A stretch of DNA of 64,000 bases from PNNG01 sp964577055. Lineage in GTDB: Bacteria > Bacteroidota > Bacteroidia > UBA7662. The DNA is taken from positions 124,001 to 188,000 of the forward strand of contig CAZNWC010000004.1 of NCBI GenBank assembly GCA_964577055.1, written 5' to 3'. Below are positions 1 to 9,590 of this stretch, piece after piece; within the stretch, counting starts at the first letter, position 1, and each line of letters starts with the position of its first letter. Made by a program: the position numbers and the translations under genes. The notes below the pieces were generated by a model that had not been told where the DNA came from, ran no database searches, and saw only the letters and a list, made by a program, of their open reading frames with translations.

Positions 1-701
1 AGCTGATTGGTTTGGATGTTGAGGCTGGCGCCAAAAGCCGCGGCGCCGTTGGTGCTGGTGCCCACGCCGCGTTGTATTTGGATATTGTCGACCGAGCTGG
101 CAAAGTCGGGCATGTTCACCCAAAACACCCCGTGCGACTCGGCATCGTTCACGGGAATACCGTTCATGGTAACGTTGATGCGGGTAGCATCGCTGCCACG
201 GATGCGGATGCCGGTATAGCCCACGCCTGCGCCGGCATCGCTGGTTACCACCACCGATGGAGTGAATTGCAGCAAGAAGGGCAGGTCTTGCCCGAGGTTT
301 TGCTTGGCCAGCTCCTCCTTGGTCACATTGGTCACGGCCATGGGTGTGATGTCGCTGGCGCGGGTGGCTTCTACCACCACCTCGTCGCTGAGCATGCGCT
401 TGGCTTGCAGGGCGATGTTGAGGCTGCGGTCGGCACGCAGCTCAATGCGCTGGTTTTCTGTTTCATATCCCAGGTATTGTACCCTGAGCTGGTAGGTGCC
501 CGCAGGCAATTGCGCCAGGCGGAAGCTGCCATCGGCACCACTGGCGGTACCGCGGAAGGTGTTTTCGAGCAAGATGGATGCGCCGGCCAATGGTTGTCCG
601 GTTACGGCATCGGTAATTTTACCCGAAATGCTGTGTTGGGTAGTTTGTGCGCCGGCTACCAGTTGCAGGAGCAGGAGCGCGAGGAGGGTGATTGTACGCA
701 T
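1..701 (-). CDS. TonB-dependent outer-membrane receptor, N-terminal part (probable thiamine uptake)
   Basis: Partial gene that runs off the left edge; 233 residues are visible. It starts with a signal peptide (MRTITLLALLLLQLVAGAQ), followed by a carboxypeptidase-regulatory-like beta-sandwich at about residues 24-105 (ISGKITDAVTGQPLAGA), then the TonB plug, recognisable by VVEATRASDITP, GIRIRGSDATRINVTMNGIP and DNIQIQRGVGTSTNGAAAFG. TonB receptors import scarce ligands across the outer membrane using energy from TonB/ExbBD. A TPP riboswitch lies just upstream on the same strand, so the ligand is most likely thiamine or a thiamine precursor; TPP-controlled outer-membrane receptors are known in Bacteroidota. 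The barrel is outside the window, so the ligand is inferred only from regulation. Confidence 0.9.
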   Translation of the reverse strand, partial: MRTITLLALLLLQLVAGAQTTQHSISGKITDAVTGQPLAGASILLENTFRGTASGADGSFRLAQLPAGTYQLRVQYLGYETENQRIELRADRSLNIALQAKRMLSDEVVVEATRASDITPMAVTNVTKEELAKQNLGQDLPFLLQFTPSVVVTSDAGAGVGYTGIRIRGSDATRINVTMNGIPVNDAESHGVFWVNMPDFASSVDNIQIQRGVGTSTNGAAAFGASLNIQTNQ

Positions 702-768
702 TTGCGAAACAGTTGAAGGTTTTACAAATGCTCACCAGGGGCAAGTAAGCAGGAACTGACTTAAAAAA

Positions 769-851
769 CATCTTCCCTTCGCAGGAATTACCCTGTGCAG
801 GTTCAATGGGTATGATCTCAGCCGCACCGAAATGCAGCACCCCTAAAGATG
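769..851 (-). promoter_or_regulatory. TPP riboswitch (THI element)
   Basis: On the minus strand this segment carries the conserved TPP aptamer blocks in order: GGGGTGC, GCTGAGATCATACCC, GAACCTG, GGGTAAT and CTGCGAAGGGA. An outer P1 stem is formed by CATCTT (846-851) and AAGATG (769-774). Six T residues follow P1 directly on the transcript (763-768), so the ligand-stabilised P1 plus the U-tract could itself act as a terminator. It lies 68 bases before the start of the TonB receptor and should lower its expression when thiamine pyrophosphate is plentiful. Confidence 0.95.
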
Positions 852-854
852 TCG

Positions 855-884
855 CAAAGGTAAGTGGCAAATGCAAAATGTCAA
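855..884 (-). promoter_or_regulatory. Promoter of the TPP riboswitch transcript
   Basis: Minus-strand -7 box TACCTTTG at 855-862 fits the Bacteroidota consensus TAnnTTTG, with TTGAC at 880-884 in the -33 position (19 bases from TTG to the -7 box). The expected transcription start is about 3-5 bases after the -7 box, exactly where P1 of the riboswitch begins. Confidence 0.75.
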
Positions 885-897
885 GTACGACTTTTTA

Positions 898-1191
898 TCA
901 AGCCAACCATTCACGCAATTTCTGCTCAATTTCGGGATAGTGTTCCTTGCCGGGCATGTGTCGCGCACCTTGCAAAATGTGGGAGTCAGCCAGGTTGGGG
1001 AAAATGGTTTTTGCGCGGGCAATGGCTTCTCTGCCGGGGAAAAACAAGTCGTCATCAGTTACCATGACATAAGCAGGTGGTGGAAGTGCTGCACATCGGC
1101 TGCTTGGAGCAACTTCGGACGCCGATAGTCCATGTACAAAACCTCGGCTTTGCCTGCGATGATCACCCTTGTCTGCCCGAAGGAGGCCGCT
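898..1191 (-). pseudogene. Alpha/beta hydrolase remnant
   Basis: The minus strand ends in a convincing alpha/beta-hydrolase C-terminus: TDDDLFFPGREAIARAKTIF gives the late-strand acidic residue loop, and ARHMPGKEHYPEIEQKLREW gives the region of the catalytic histidine. Upstream of about 1075 this reading frame turns into nonsense, and the sequence continues in another frame as AGKAEVLYMDYRRPKLLQA. No nucleophile elbow or N-terminal half is present before the divergent outer-membrane gene. This indicates at least one frameshift and loss of the N-terminus. An alternative is an assembly error, but the missing N-terminal half argues for a true remnant. Confidence 0.65.
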
Positions 1192-1228
1192 TTCCGGCTG
1201 TTGTAGTTTTGGGGTGCATGGGGCTTCC

Positions 1229-2380
1229 ATGGACAAGCCAAGACTACTCCTTACCTTTGGTGGAGTGGATGCCCCGATTTCTTGGAAGCACAATGCATGC
1301 AGGTTGCGCCTATTCGCCGCTTTATGCGTCGCCCTGGTGGCACCATATGCCGCTACGGGTACCGATAGTACGCAAAAAGCGCCAGCGCCATGGTCCTATC
1401 AGCTGTATGCCGAAGGCTATTATGTCTACGACAACGGATTTCCGGCCAAGGAGAATCGGCAAGATTTCTTTTTCAACCATAACCGCCACGCACAATTGGC
1501 CATTAACCTGGCGGCTGCCAAAATAAGCTACAAATACAACCGGTGGAAAGGCAATGTGGCCGTGCTCGGCGGGACCTACAGCGCCGACAACTATGCTGCC
1601 GAGCCCGCGGCATTACGTCATTTGCTGGAGGCCAATGTGGGCTATCGGTTGCATCGAACCGAGGACTGGTGGTTAGAAGCCGGTGTTTTTCCTTCTCATA
1701 TTGGCTTTGAGAGCGCCTTTTCTTTCGACAATTTCACCTTGAGCAGGTCTATTTTGGCCGAAAACAGTCCTTATTTTTTGTCGGGAGCCCAAATCAAGTA
1801 TGCCAAAAACGATTGGCAGGCCGCCTTGCTCTTGCTCAACGGTTGGCAGCGCATTCAACGGCAATCCGACCAACGACTGCCTGCCCTCGGCACACAAATC
1901 AACAGAACTTTTGGGCATTGGGTGTTCAATTGGAGCAGCTTTACCGGACGCATGGCGCCCGATAGCCTAAACCGCTGGCGCAGCTTTCACAATACCTTTG
2001 CTATTTGGAAGCCTACCAATCGCTTTTCGGCCATCTTTGGTTTCGATATTGGCTGGCAAAACCAATCAAGCCAAAGGGCCATGTGGTTCAGCCCCGTGGC
2101 GATAGGGCGTTATGCCCTCGGCAAACATTGGTTTTTGGCTGCGCGCACCGAATATTATGCCGATCCTGAGGGAGGGATTGTTCCGGTTGCGGCAACAAGC
2201 GGATTTCGGACCTGGGGTTTTTCGGGCAATGTAGACTATATGCGTGAACACTGGCTGTTTCGGTTAGAAACGCGCTACTTGCAAAGTCCCAGCGCGGCTT
2301 TGAACCCCCATGCCAGGCAGCAAAGCCAAAATCTCAGCTTTATCGTGAGTATTTCGGGCCGCTTGCAAGGAAGCTGGTAG
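1229..2380 (+). CDS. Outer-membrane beta-barrel protein (porin-like)
   Basis: About 383 residues. A hydrophobic segment near residues 25-42 (LRLFAALCVALVAPYA) is a signal peptide, so the real start may lie a little downstream of this ATG; no better in-frame ATG exists. The mature part alternates aromatic and polar residues typical of beta strands (WSYQLYAEGYYVYDNGF, HWFLAARTEYYAD, LFRLETRYL). The sequence resembles the Bacteroidota porin-like beta-barrel family often annotated as outer membrane beta-barrel or OmpL-like. The substrate cannot be inferred. The gene ends seven bases before the convergent end of sprA, with no terminator between them. The 5' end lies over the hydrolase remnant, so the upstream region may have been rearranged. 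Confidence 0.75.
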   Translation: MDKPRLLLTFGGVDAPISWKHNACRLRLFAALCVALVAPYAATGTDSTQKAPAPWSYQLYAEGYYVYDNGFPAKENRQDFFFNHNRHAQLAINLAAAKISYKYNRWKGNVAVLGGTYSADNYAAEPAALRHLLEANVGYRLHRTEDWWLEAGVFPSHIGFESAFSFDNFTLSRSILAENSPYFLSGAQIKYAKNDWQAALLLLNGWQRIQRQSDQRLPALGTQINRTFGHWVFNWSSFTGRMAPDSLNRWRSFHNTFAIWKPTNRFSAIFGFDIGWQNQSSQRAMWFSPVAIGRYALGKHWFLAARTEYYADPEGGIVPVAATSGFRTWGFSGNVDYMREHWLFRLETRYLQSPSAALNPHARQQSQNLSFIVSISGRLQGSW

Positions 2381-2387
2381 CTCCGCC

Positions 2388-5300
2388 TTAATTCGCGATG
2401 GTAAAACGAATGATCAAACCACCGCTGGTTTGGCGGTTGGGGAAGGTGGTGCTGATGAAAGGGGTATTGAGCAAATAATCGTAGAAGAAACGGATGTTCA
2501 CCCGGTCGTTGAGCACATAGTCAATGCTCGGCTTGATAGATACGTTGCGGCCACCCCCCGATGGTTGTGCTTCGGCACCATCCAAATCGCGCAGGATGTT
2601 GGTGTTGTCGCGGATGTTAAAGTCGAAGCGCACATTGAGGTCGTTTTGGGTGTTCGACTGCTTGCCATTGAACAAAAAGGGCAATTTCGGTTGGGTAATG
2701 CGGTATCCGGCGCCGATGGTGAATTCGTTCGTGCGCATTTCGTTGAGGCGGTTGTTCAACAAAGTGAGGGTGAGCGTACGCATTTGCTTGTATTCTACAC
2801 GCAAAGTCACGTTGTTTTTCAAGGTGGCATCTACCCCTATGAGTGGGGCCAATTGCTCCGAAATGGTTACCTGCGTAATCTGATACTTGGGATGGAAATC
2901 GCGGGTGATTACCGTGTCACGACTTGAAACACCGCCATTGGTTTCGCGGTAGATGAGGTTGGTGGTAAAATTGCCTACCGTGTATACCGAACGGTAACTG
3001 TGATTAAGCGTCAACGATTGAAAAATGTTCTTGGCCCAGGCCATGCGTGTGATGCCATTGTAGGTAATGCGCCAGTTTGGCATGGGCAAACGCGGGAAAA
3101 TACCCAAATCGGCAGTGTTTGGGTCTTGACCGGTGTATGCAGCCAGGAACGATGGCACCAATACATTGAGCGAACTGCGGCTGTAGCCATCGGGGAAAAA
3201 GCTGTCTACCTCGCCACGGCCCGCACTGTTGGGATTTAAGCCAGCCAGTCGCTCGGCAATCACCAATCGAGAGCTTTCAAATTCGCGGAAGACCGCTGAT
3301 TCGAGGTAGCCACCCTTGGTTGGGTCGGTTTCGATGCGCTCAAAAGCACTTCTCCAACTGATCACCGATACGCTGTAATCGCCCGATTCGAGCGAGTTGA
3401 ATTGCTGGATATCGCCAAAGGCATCGGCCCTGAAATTTTGCTGAAAACGGAAGTTCCGTGTTTGATTGATGCTCAATACCACCCTGAAATCTTTGAAGGG
3501 CTCAATGGTCGTTTGCCCTTGCAAACTGATATTTTGGGTGTTCATGTACATGGCGTTGAGGTTGGTATCGGTAACCAACCAGCCCCGCTGGATAACGGTG
3601 GACCGAATATCGGCCTGGCTGCCAAAAACAAAGGGCAGTCCCGGCGCATCGAGGTCGAAATTGTTGCCTAAGTACTGTGGACGCTGGTTGAAACCGGGCA
3701 AAATGGTTCCTTGGGTAACGCTGTAGTTTGCCGATGCATTTTTCACCATCATCAACATCTTCACCAGGTGACGGGGAATGTGCCAGGTGTAATCGGGTTT
3801 TTCGTCTTCCTCGGTTTTTTCTTTGCCTTTTACAATTTCGGTTTGCTCGGTATCATCGCCAAACTGGTCTTTTTTCTTCTCCGTTTTGGTTTTGGGTTCT
3901 TCTTTTTTCTTTTTCGGTGTATCGCGCAGGGGTTGGTCGTTCGCAATCTTCTTCAATGCCGGCCATTTGTAGTACAAATTGGTGAAATTGAGGTTGGCAT
4001 TGGCACGCTGGGTTTGTGAATTCTGGATGATATTGCCCAAACTGTCGGCCGCAAGGGGAGCAGCGGTCCATTCGTAGGTGGTTTGGTATTGGTACGAACT
4101 GTTGATCCAGTCGAGCATCCTGAACTTGTTGAACGGCAGTTGGTAGTTGAGGTTGGCGCTTTGGTTGTAGCGGGTAGGGCGCCCCAAATTGCGCAAATTA
4201 TCGAGTACCGTATCGCGTTTGGCTTCGGTATCGAGGGCGCCAAATGGCTCATCTACCCGGGTATTCATGGTAGCATCGAACTCAAGCTTCAATGAGCGCG
4301 TGAGGTCGAACCGCATATTGTAAAAGCGGTTGAAAGTGAAGTTTTTATTGAAGGTAGCCGGAATGCCCAATCCTCCCTCTGCATTGTTGCGCAACTGGGT
4401 GGTTTGGTACAAGCGGTCGATATCACCGCGGATGCTCAAACTTTGGGGCAGGTAAAAGAAGTTGAAGTCGCGGATCCAGGTCATGCTCTTGCTTTTGAAC
4501 ATGCCCACATTGGCAAAGGGTCGGATGTTTTTGGGTTGGTGACTGAAATTATAGCCCAAACTTCCCCGGTAATTCTTCACCGAATTATAGGCCACAAAGG
4601 GGTTTCGGTTGTAGTTCTCGTTGTACGAAAGGGTGACATTCCAGTTTTCAATGTCCCAAGGTTTGGGCTTTTTACGGCCTACCCGCATTTTTTGCACATT
4701 GGTAAAATTGATCGCGCGCCGTAGGGTATAGGTTTCAGCCGCACGCACAATGGAGTCGCGCTGGCGCGGACTTTCTACACCGTCGAGGAGGGTGGTAAGC
4801 AAAATGTCTCCGTCGATGGGGTTGAATTCAGGTCTGCTAAATCCTTCGCCATAACCCACGTACATGGGAATGCGTATGCCGAAACGCTCTGGGAAAAATT
4901 TGCCCAGCTCAAAGGTTGAGGCAATATCGTATTGGGTTAGGTCTTCACGCGAACGGTCGCTCACTTTGCTTTCTACCCCACCAAAGCCGATGGTTTTGCG
5001 CAAACCAGTGACGTTTACCGTACCAAAATCGGCCAAACGCACATTCATCATGCCGGTGGCTGCCCAGCCATCGCGGTTGTCGAATTCGGTCAAGCGCAAT
5101 TCGTTGAACCAAATTTCACCGCATTTGTCAAGCCCATCGTCTTCTCCTCCGGTGCCTTGCTTGGGGTTACGCACCCCCAGCATGATGGTTTGGATGTTGC
5201 TGAGGTTGGGGTTGCCCAATACGGTGATGCGGTGGCCATTGGGCAAAATAGCCGTATAGGGAAGGTTGAATGGCCATTTGGCCTCGTTTCGCATTTGTTT

Positions 5301-8300
5301 GGCCCTGTTCAAATCGGCAAAAGTCACGCTGAAGTTGTTTTCAACGGGCCAAATGGCCAATGGATCCGATATGCCGGCGGGCGTCATGATCAAGGGCTGC
5401 TCGTATTCGTAGTAGTTTTGCACGTAGTCGTTGCCAAAACGCACGAAGGCATTTACCTCGCCATCGCGCAGTTCAGCCCCCTCTGCGTGTATGAACATTT
5501 CGATGCGCTTGTAGGCCCTGATGTCGAAGCGGGTATTTTTGAAGGCAGCCCGCGCATCACCATCGCGCAAATTGCAAAAGCGCAGCTGCAAAGCCTGCTC
5601 ATTGAGCTGCTGGAAGTTGGTGGTGAATACGTTTTGCACCCTCTCAATGCCCGGCGGAACCACATAGGGAACTGGTTGACGGTTGCCGTTTTCTTCGATG
5701 TTTACCGTAGAAAGTAAAAACAAGGTGCCCTGATTGGGGTCTACCGGTACATATTCGCCGGGTGCCTGTAAATCGGCCAAATAGCGGCGCCAATCGGTAC
5801 GCACCAACTGCATGGTGGCAAATCTACAAACCACGCTGTCTTCCCAGCCAGTCATGAACAAACGCACAAAACGGATCGATTTGTAGTCGAGCACATTGCC
5901 AACCCGACGGTCGGGCGCCTGCACCGGTACCCTAAACTGGTACCACTTCACCGTGGCGCTGGTGCGATTGCGCAGCTGCACGGTGGCTTCGTAAATGTCG
6001 GCAATGTAGTTACGGCCCAACACCATGTCGCCCGGACGCAAACTGATGCGGTACTCAAAATAATCCTCGGCCTGGGTGAGCGTATTGTCGAAATTGATGT
6101 CCTCGGTATTGGGTAAGTTGGTGGCCGACGTAGGGTAGGGCTCCGGACTCTGTTGGTCGGTTGGCGAATTGCCTTGTAAGCCGTTGAAGGCCTTGTAGCG
6201 TCCCAATACACTCAATTGCTGGGCGTCGTAATCGCTGCCACGGTAATGGTGGTAATTGTCGTTTGCCGGGTCGGTAAATGCCCGCTGATAGGCCGGAGAT
6301 GCTACCCCAAATTGCTGCTCTAATTGCTGCAGGTAGCTGGCATAAAAAGCCCGTTCGGCTTCATCACCCAAGCCATCCAATCCCACATCCTGGGTTTCGC
6401 GCGAGGTGGGGTCGTTGTCGAAGGCATTCACCAACGGAATCAAACGGGGTACCAAGCCCCAGGCCGTGGTATCTACCTGGCCAGTTCCATCGGCACGCGG
6501 AAAGCCATTTTCGAAAGCACGTCGGCCGTCTTTGAGTACGTCTTCCGACACATTGCCCAGGTTGATGAACAAATCACCACCCGTATGATTGGGCTTGTAA
6601 ATGAACGGATCGAGCATCCAAAACTCCAGAAATTCAATGTTGGCAGCTTCAAAATCATTTGTCTCGATTTTCCGCATCACCCCGCCCCAGCGTGAACGCG
6701 GGTCAAGCAAATTGCCCTGGTTATCGGTACCTGCTGCATATGGCCCGGGCAAAACATCGAAGTTGTACGGGCCTTTTTGGTTGGGATAATAGGCCAAATC
6801 AAAGGTGGGGATGGTCAACGGCTGGTTGTTGGCCAATTGTTTGTTGGGGAACACCTCCTGCTCCAGTACTTCGCGGGTGTAGTGGTTCGACTTGGCTTCC
6901 AAATCGTTGCGCAAGTGCTCGGGTGTAATCGGCGCATTGCGGAAGAACAAGGGGTCGATGTTGTACCAGTTCAGCTTGGCCCGATTGAAACCATAGGCCA
7001 GGTTGTTGCGCAAGGCACCTTCCGGAAAATTACTCGGCGTACTGGAGATGTTCCACTGCGAAAAACTTTTGAGGTCGAAATTGCTTTCGGCAGCTTCAAA
7101 ATCGTCGATATACGAAATACCTCCCCCGTTGGCAATGGCTGCAGCATTGCCTGGCAACAAACGGGCGTATTCGGCATTGAACTGCACCGACGAAATTTCT
7201 TTGGTACTGAGCAAGGGCAATTTATCAACCATGCGGGTGATGAACTTGCTTTCGGTTTGCGCGCTCACATCGAGGCCTACCATGGTATTGCGGATGGGTT
7301 CTTCGCCTTGGTTGACCTTGGGGGTGATGGGGCGCTCATTGAGGTGCAGCAAGGTGCCTCCAAGGTTTACATCGCGGTTGAGGCGGTAGTCGAAGCGGGT
7401 GGCCGATAGGGTACGGGCCATTTGCTGAAACATGGGGTTGTTTTCGAAAGCCACATTGATTTGTTCGCCCGAACTCAGCAAACTGGGGTTGATGATTTTG
7501 ACGCGCCCCAAGGTGTAATCTACTGTAAAATCTTGCCCTTCGGTTAGCTGGCGGGTGCCTGCCGTTACACGTACCGAATTGGGCGGGATGTTCATGGCAC
7601 CCAGGCTGATTTCTGATCCTGAAGCCGATTGGTATTGCCCGATGAGCCTGAAACGGTTGAGCTCAGGAAACTGCTGTGCCCAGGCCCGCGTACTGTCATA
7701 AAGGGGCTGAAAGATGTACTTGCGTTTGATGGCGTCGGGCGTTGGACCACGCGCATCGAAAGCCGCATTGAGGTCGGAACCAAAGGGCTCGATGCGCGGA
7801 AAAATCACACGTCCACGTTGCATGTCGATGGTCACCCCTGGCACGAAGTCGAAAATACCGTCGGGTTGCGGCTCCAATTGGGTATTCAAGCGGTCGAGCC
7901 CCAGCACTTGTATGAGCTGGTCGCCGGCCAAACTGCCTTCGGGGATAAAGTTTTTGTTGCCTGTCAGCACGTCGTTGTACACCACATTCAGGATGAAGTC
8001 CTTCTGGCTCAGCTGAAAGGCATTGAGCGAATAAATGTTCTTCATCATGAGGTCCCAAATGGGCAAATCGGTGCGGAGCGTGGTGCCTTTGAGCAATTTG
8101 AGGAAAAGCACACTGGGATTTTCCTGTTGCGAAGGCACTTCCTGGCTGAATTCACCTACCCTGAACAATTCGCCATTGATGGTGTATTCGTAGGCCACGG
8201 CCAGTACTTCGTCGTTGTTGAGGGCCGCGTTGAGTGAAATATAGCCCAGCAGCGGATGGAAGGAGTACTGACTGGGATCGAGCTTGCGGGCAAAGGTGAT

Positions 8301-9590
8301 TTCATAATCGGCCGCATTGCGGAGATTCGAAAAAGGCGCAATGTTCTCGAGCACATCAAGTACTTTGTTGGTGAAGCGGGCATCGGCATTCGCCGGATTA
8401 ACCAACTGGCTGTACAAGTTGTTGGCGTCGTTGCGCGGAAAAATGGCACCACCATTTGATTGGATGGCCGAATTGTAGGGATTGGTTTCGGCCAGGTCCA
8501 TGAAACCCACCACATCGCGCACGTCGGCACTGATTTGGTTGCGGTTCGTTACCCACACTTCTACCCGCGTAACCACCACATTCGATCGGATGACCGGCAG
8601 GGTGCTCATCGCCTGGTTGTAATTGTTGCGGAAATGTTGCGCCAGGAAAAAGTGCCGGTTGGCATCGTACTGGTCAACGGGAATATCGAACCGGGTCGAC
8701 TGTGCGCCTCCTTGTACTGCCACTTGCTGGGTTTGTCCCCGCTGTTGCGACAAGACCGTGGTAACACGCAATCGGCCGAACTGCATTTCGCTTTTGATAC
8801 CAAAAAGGCTTTGGCTGCCTTGGATGAGGGCCGACCGCAAGGGCAAGTTGACATTTCCGACCTCGATTTTTTTGATGATTTCGTCTTCAAAGCCCGTGTA
8901 TTCGAGCTTCATTTGGTTTTCGAAGTTGAAAACGGCCTGGGTGTTCTGACTGGCGGTGAATTTGAGTTTTTCGCCAATGGCGCCCACCACCGTCATTTGG
9001 ATGTTCATGTCGAAATCGAAATTGCCAATGCGGCGTTGCTGCACGGTCAAATTTGGATTATCGATATAGTTCATATTGCCGGCAAAGCGCAATTCGGCAG
9101 AACCCTGGGGCCTGATGTCTACAAAGCTGCCGCCGAAAATTTTGTCGAACACCTTGGGGCCCACATAAATTTTGGGGATGATGCCTTCGCGTTCAATGCT
9201 TCCCGAGGCTTGCCCGCCAGTACGTTCGCGCCAGTTCTCGCGCTTGGTCTTTTCGCGCTCCCAGCGGATGTATTCATCGTAGGTCATGGGCGTTCCTTCG
9301 CCAATGACTTCGTCGCCAATTTTTTCACGCAAGATGTAACGGCCAGTGAGCGGATCGTACTCTACCACTTGGCGCACGGGACGGTTCAAATTCAAGGGGT
9401 TACGCGGGCGGTTCAGGGGCGAACGGCTGTCCTGCATGGGATAAGGCAAGCCCGTGCTGTCGCCTGGCGACTGCCCCCGGGCAGCTACACCCCCAAAAAC
9501 ACACAAAGCTGCTGTTAAAACGAACAGCAGCCCGGGAGTTTTCCGACCGTGTGGCCTCCTTCTCAAATCATATCCCCTCAATTTGATCAC
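2388..9590 (-). CDS. sprA: T9SS outer-membrane translocon protein SprA
   Basis: A 2400-residue protein, the size of SprA, the giant outer-membrane barrel through which type IX secretion cargo leaves the cell and which is also needed for gliding in motile species. After a basic start and a hydrophobic signal segment (LLFVLTAALCVFGGVAA) it has long barrel-like stretches, typical SprA passages (IPKIYVGPKVFDKIFGGSFV, GYISLNAALNNDEVLAVAYE, SISYIDDFEA-like GGISYIDDFEAAESNFDL) and a highly charged Lys/Glu insert near residues 1890-1940. The reading frame abuts the ruvA stop codon: its first possible start is GTG at 9590, directly after TAA; a TTG at 9566 is an alternative and there is no ATG. Organised as maeB-ruvA-sprA, an order seen in other Bacteroidota. 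Four T9SS cargo proteins occur in this window. Confidence 0.97.
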   Translation of the reverse strand: MIKLRGYDLRRRPHGRKTPGLLFVLTAALCVFGGVAARGQSPGDSTGLPYPMQDSRSPLNRPRNPLNLNRPVRQVVEYDPLTGRYILREKIGDEVIGEGTPMTYDEYIRWEREKTKRENWRERTGGQASGSIEREGIIPKIYVGPKVFDKIFGGSFVDIRPQGSAELRFAGNMNYIDNPNLTVQQRRIGNFDFDMNIQMTVVGAIGEKLKFTASQNTQAVFNFENQMKLEYTGFEDEIIKKIEVGNVNLPLRSALIQGSQSLFGIKSEMQFGRLRVTTVLSQQRGQTQQVAVQGGAQSTRFDIPVDQYDANRHFFLAQHFRNNYNQAMSTLPVIRSNVVVTRVEVWVTNRNQISADVRDVVGFMDLAETNPYNSAIQSNGGAIFPRNDANNLYSQLVNPANADARFTNKVLDVLENIAPFSNLRNAADYEITFARKLDPSQYSFHPLLGYISLNAALNNDEVLAVAYEYTINGELFRVGEFSQEVPSQQENPSVLFLKLLKGTTLRTDLPIWDLMMKNIYSLNAFQLSQKDFILNVVYNDVLTGNKNFIPEGSLAGDQLIQVLGLDRLNTQLEPQPDGIFDFVPGVTIDMQRGRVIFPRIEPFGSDLNAAFDARGPTPDAIKRKYIFQPLYDSTRAWAQQFPELNRFRLIGQYQSASGSEISLGAMNIPPNSVRVTAGTRQLTEGQDFTVDYTLGRVKIINPSLLSSGEQINVAFENNPMFQQMARTLSATRFDYRLNRDVNLGGTLLHLNERPITPKVNQGEEPIRNTMVGLDVSAQTESKFITRMVDKLPLLSTKEISSVQFNAEYARLLPGNAAAIANGGGISYIDDFEAAESNFDLKSFSQWNISSTPSNFPEGALRNNLAYGFNRAKLNWYNIDPLFFRNAPITPEHLRNDLEAKSNHYTREVLEQEVFPNKQLANNQPLTIPTFDLAYYPNQKGPYNFDVLPGPYAAGTDNQGNLLDPRSRWGGVMRKIETNDFEAANIEFLEFWMLDPFIYKPNHTGGDLFINLGNVSEDVLKDGRRAFENGFPRADGTGQVDTTAWGLVPRLIPLVNAFDNDPTSRETQDVGLDGLGDEAERAFYASYLQQLEQQFGVASPAYQRAFTDPANDNYHHYRGSDYDAQQLSVLGRYKAFNGLQGNSPTDQQSPEPYPTSATNLPNTEDINFDNTLTQAEDYFEYRISLRPGDMVLGRNYIADIYEATVQLRNRTSATVKWYQFRVPVQAPDRRVGNVLDYKSIRFVRLFMTGWEDSVVCRFATMQLVRTDWRRYLADLQAPGEYVPVDPNQGTLFLLSTVNIEENGNRQPVPYVVPPGIERVQNVFTTNFQQLNEQALQLRFCNLRDGDARAAFKNTRFDIRAYKRIEMFIHAEGAELRDGEVNAFVRFGNDYVQNYYEYEQPLIMTPAGISDPLAIWPVENNFSVTFADLNRAKQMRNEAKWPFNLPYTAILPNGHRITVLGNPNLSNIQTIMLGVRNPKQGTGGEDDGLDKCGEIWFNELRLTEFDNRDGWAATGMMNVRLADFGTVNVTGLRKTIGFGGVESKVSDRSREDLTQYDIASTFELGKFFPERFGIRIPMYVGYGEGFSRPEFNPIDGDILLTTLLDGVESPRQRDSIVRAAETYTLRRAINFTNVQKMRVGRKKPKPWDIENWNVTLSYNENYNRNPFVAYNSVKNYRGSLGYNFSHQPKNIRPFANVGMFKSKSMTWIRDFNFFYLPQSLSIRGDIDRLYQTTQLRNNAEGGLGIPATFNKNFTFNRFYNMRFDLTRSLKLEFDATMNTRVDEPFGALDTEAKRDTVLDNLRNLGRPTRYNQSANLNYQLPFNKFRMLDWINSSYQYQTTYEWTAAPLAADSLGNIIQNSQTQRANANLNFTNLYYKWPALKKIANDQPLRDTPKKKKEEPKTKTEKKKDQFGDDTEQTEIVKGKEKTEEDEKPDYTWHIPRHLVKMLMMVKNASANYSVTQGTILPGFNQRPQYLGNNFDLDAPGLPFVFGSQADIRSTVIQRGWLVTDTNLNAMYMNTQNISLQGQTTIEPFKDFRVVLSINQTRNFRFQQNFRADAFGDIQQFNSLESGDYSVSVISWRSAFERIETDPTKGGYLESAVFREFESSRLVIAERLAGLNPNSAGRGEVDSFFPDGYSRSSLNVLVPSFLAAYTGQDPNTADLGIFPRLPMPNWRITYNGITRMAWAKNIFQSLTLNHSYRSVYTVGNFTTNLIYRETNGGVSSRDTVITRDFHPKYQITQVTISEQLAPLIGVDATLKNNVTLRVEYKQMRTLTLTLLNNRLNEMRTNEFTIGAGYRITQPKLPFLFNGKQSNTQNDLNVRFDFNIRDNTNILRDLDGAEAQPSGGGRNVSIKPSIDYVLNDRVNIRFFYDYLLNTPFISTTFPNRQTSGGLIIRFTIAN

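Noticed and set aside
8460..9518. 352-codon open frame on the plus strand over sprA
   Set aside because: It is the antisense of a well-supported gene; GC-rich codon use keeps the opposite frame open. No protein family features.
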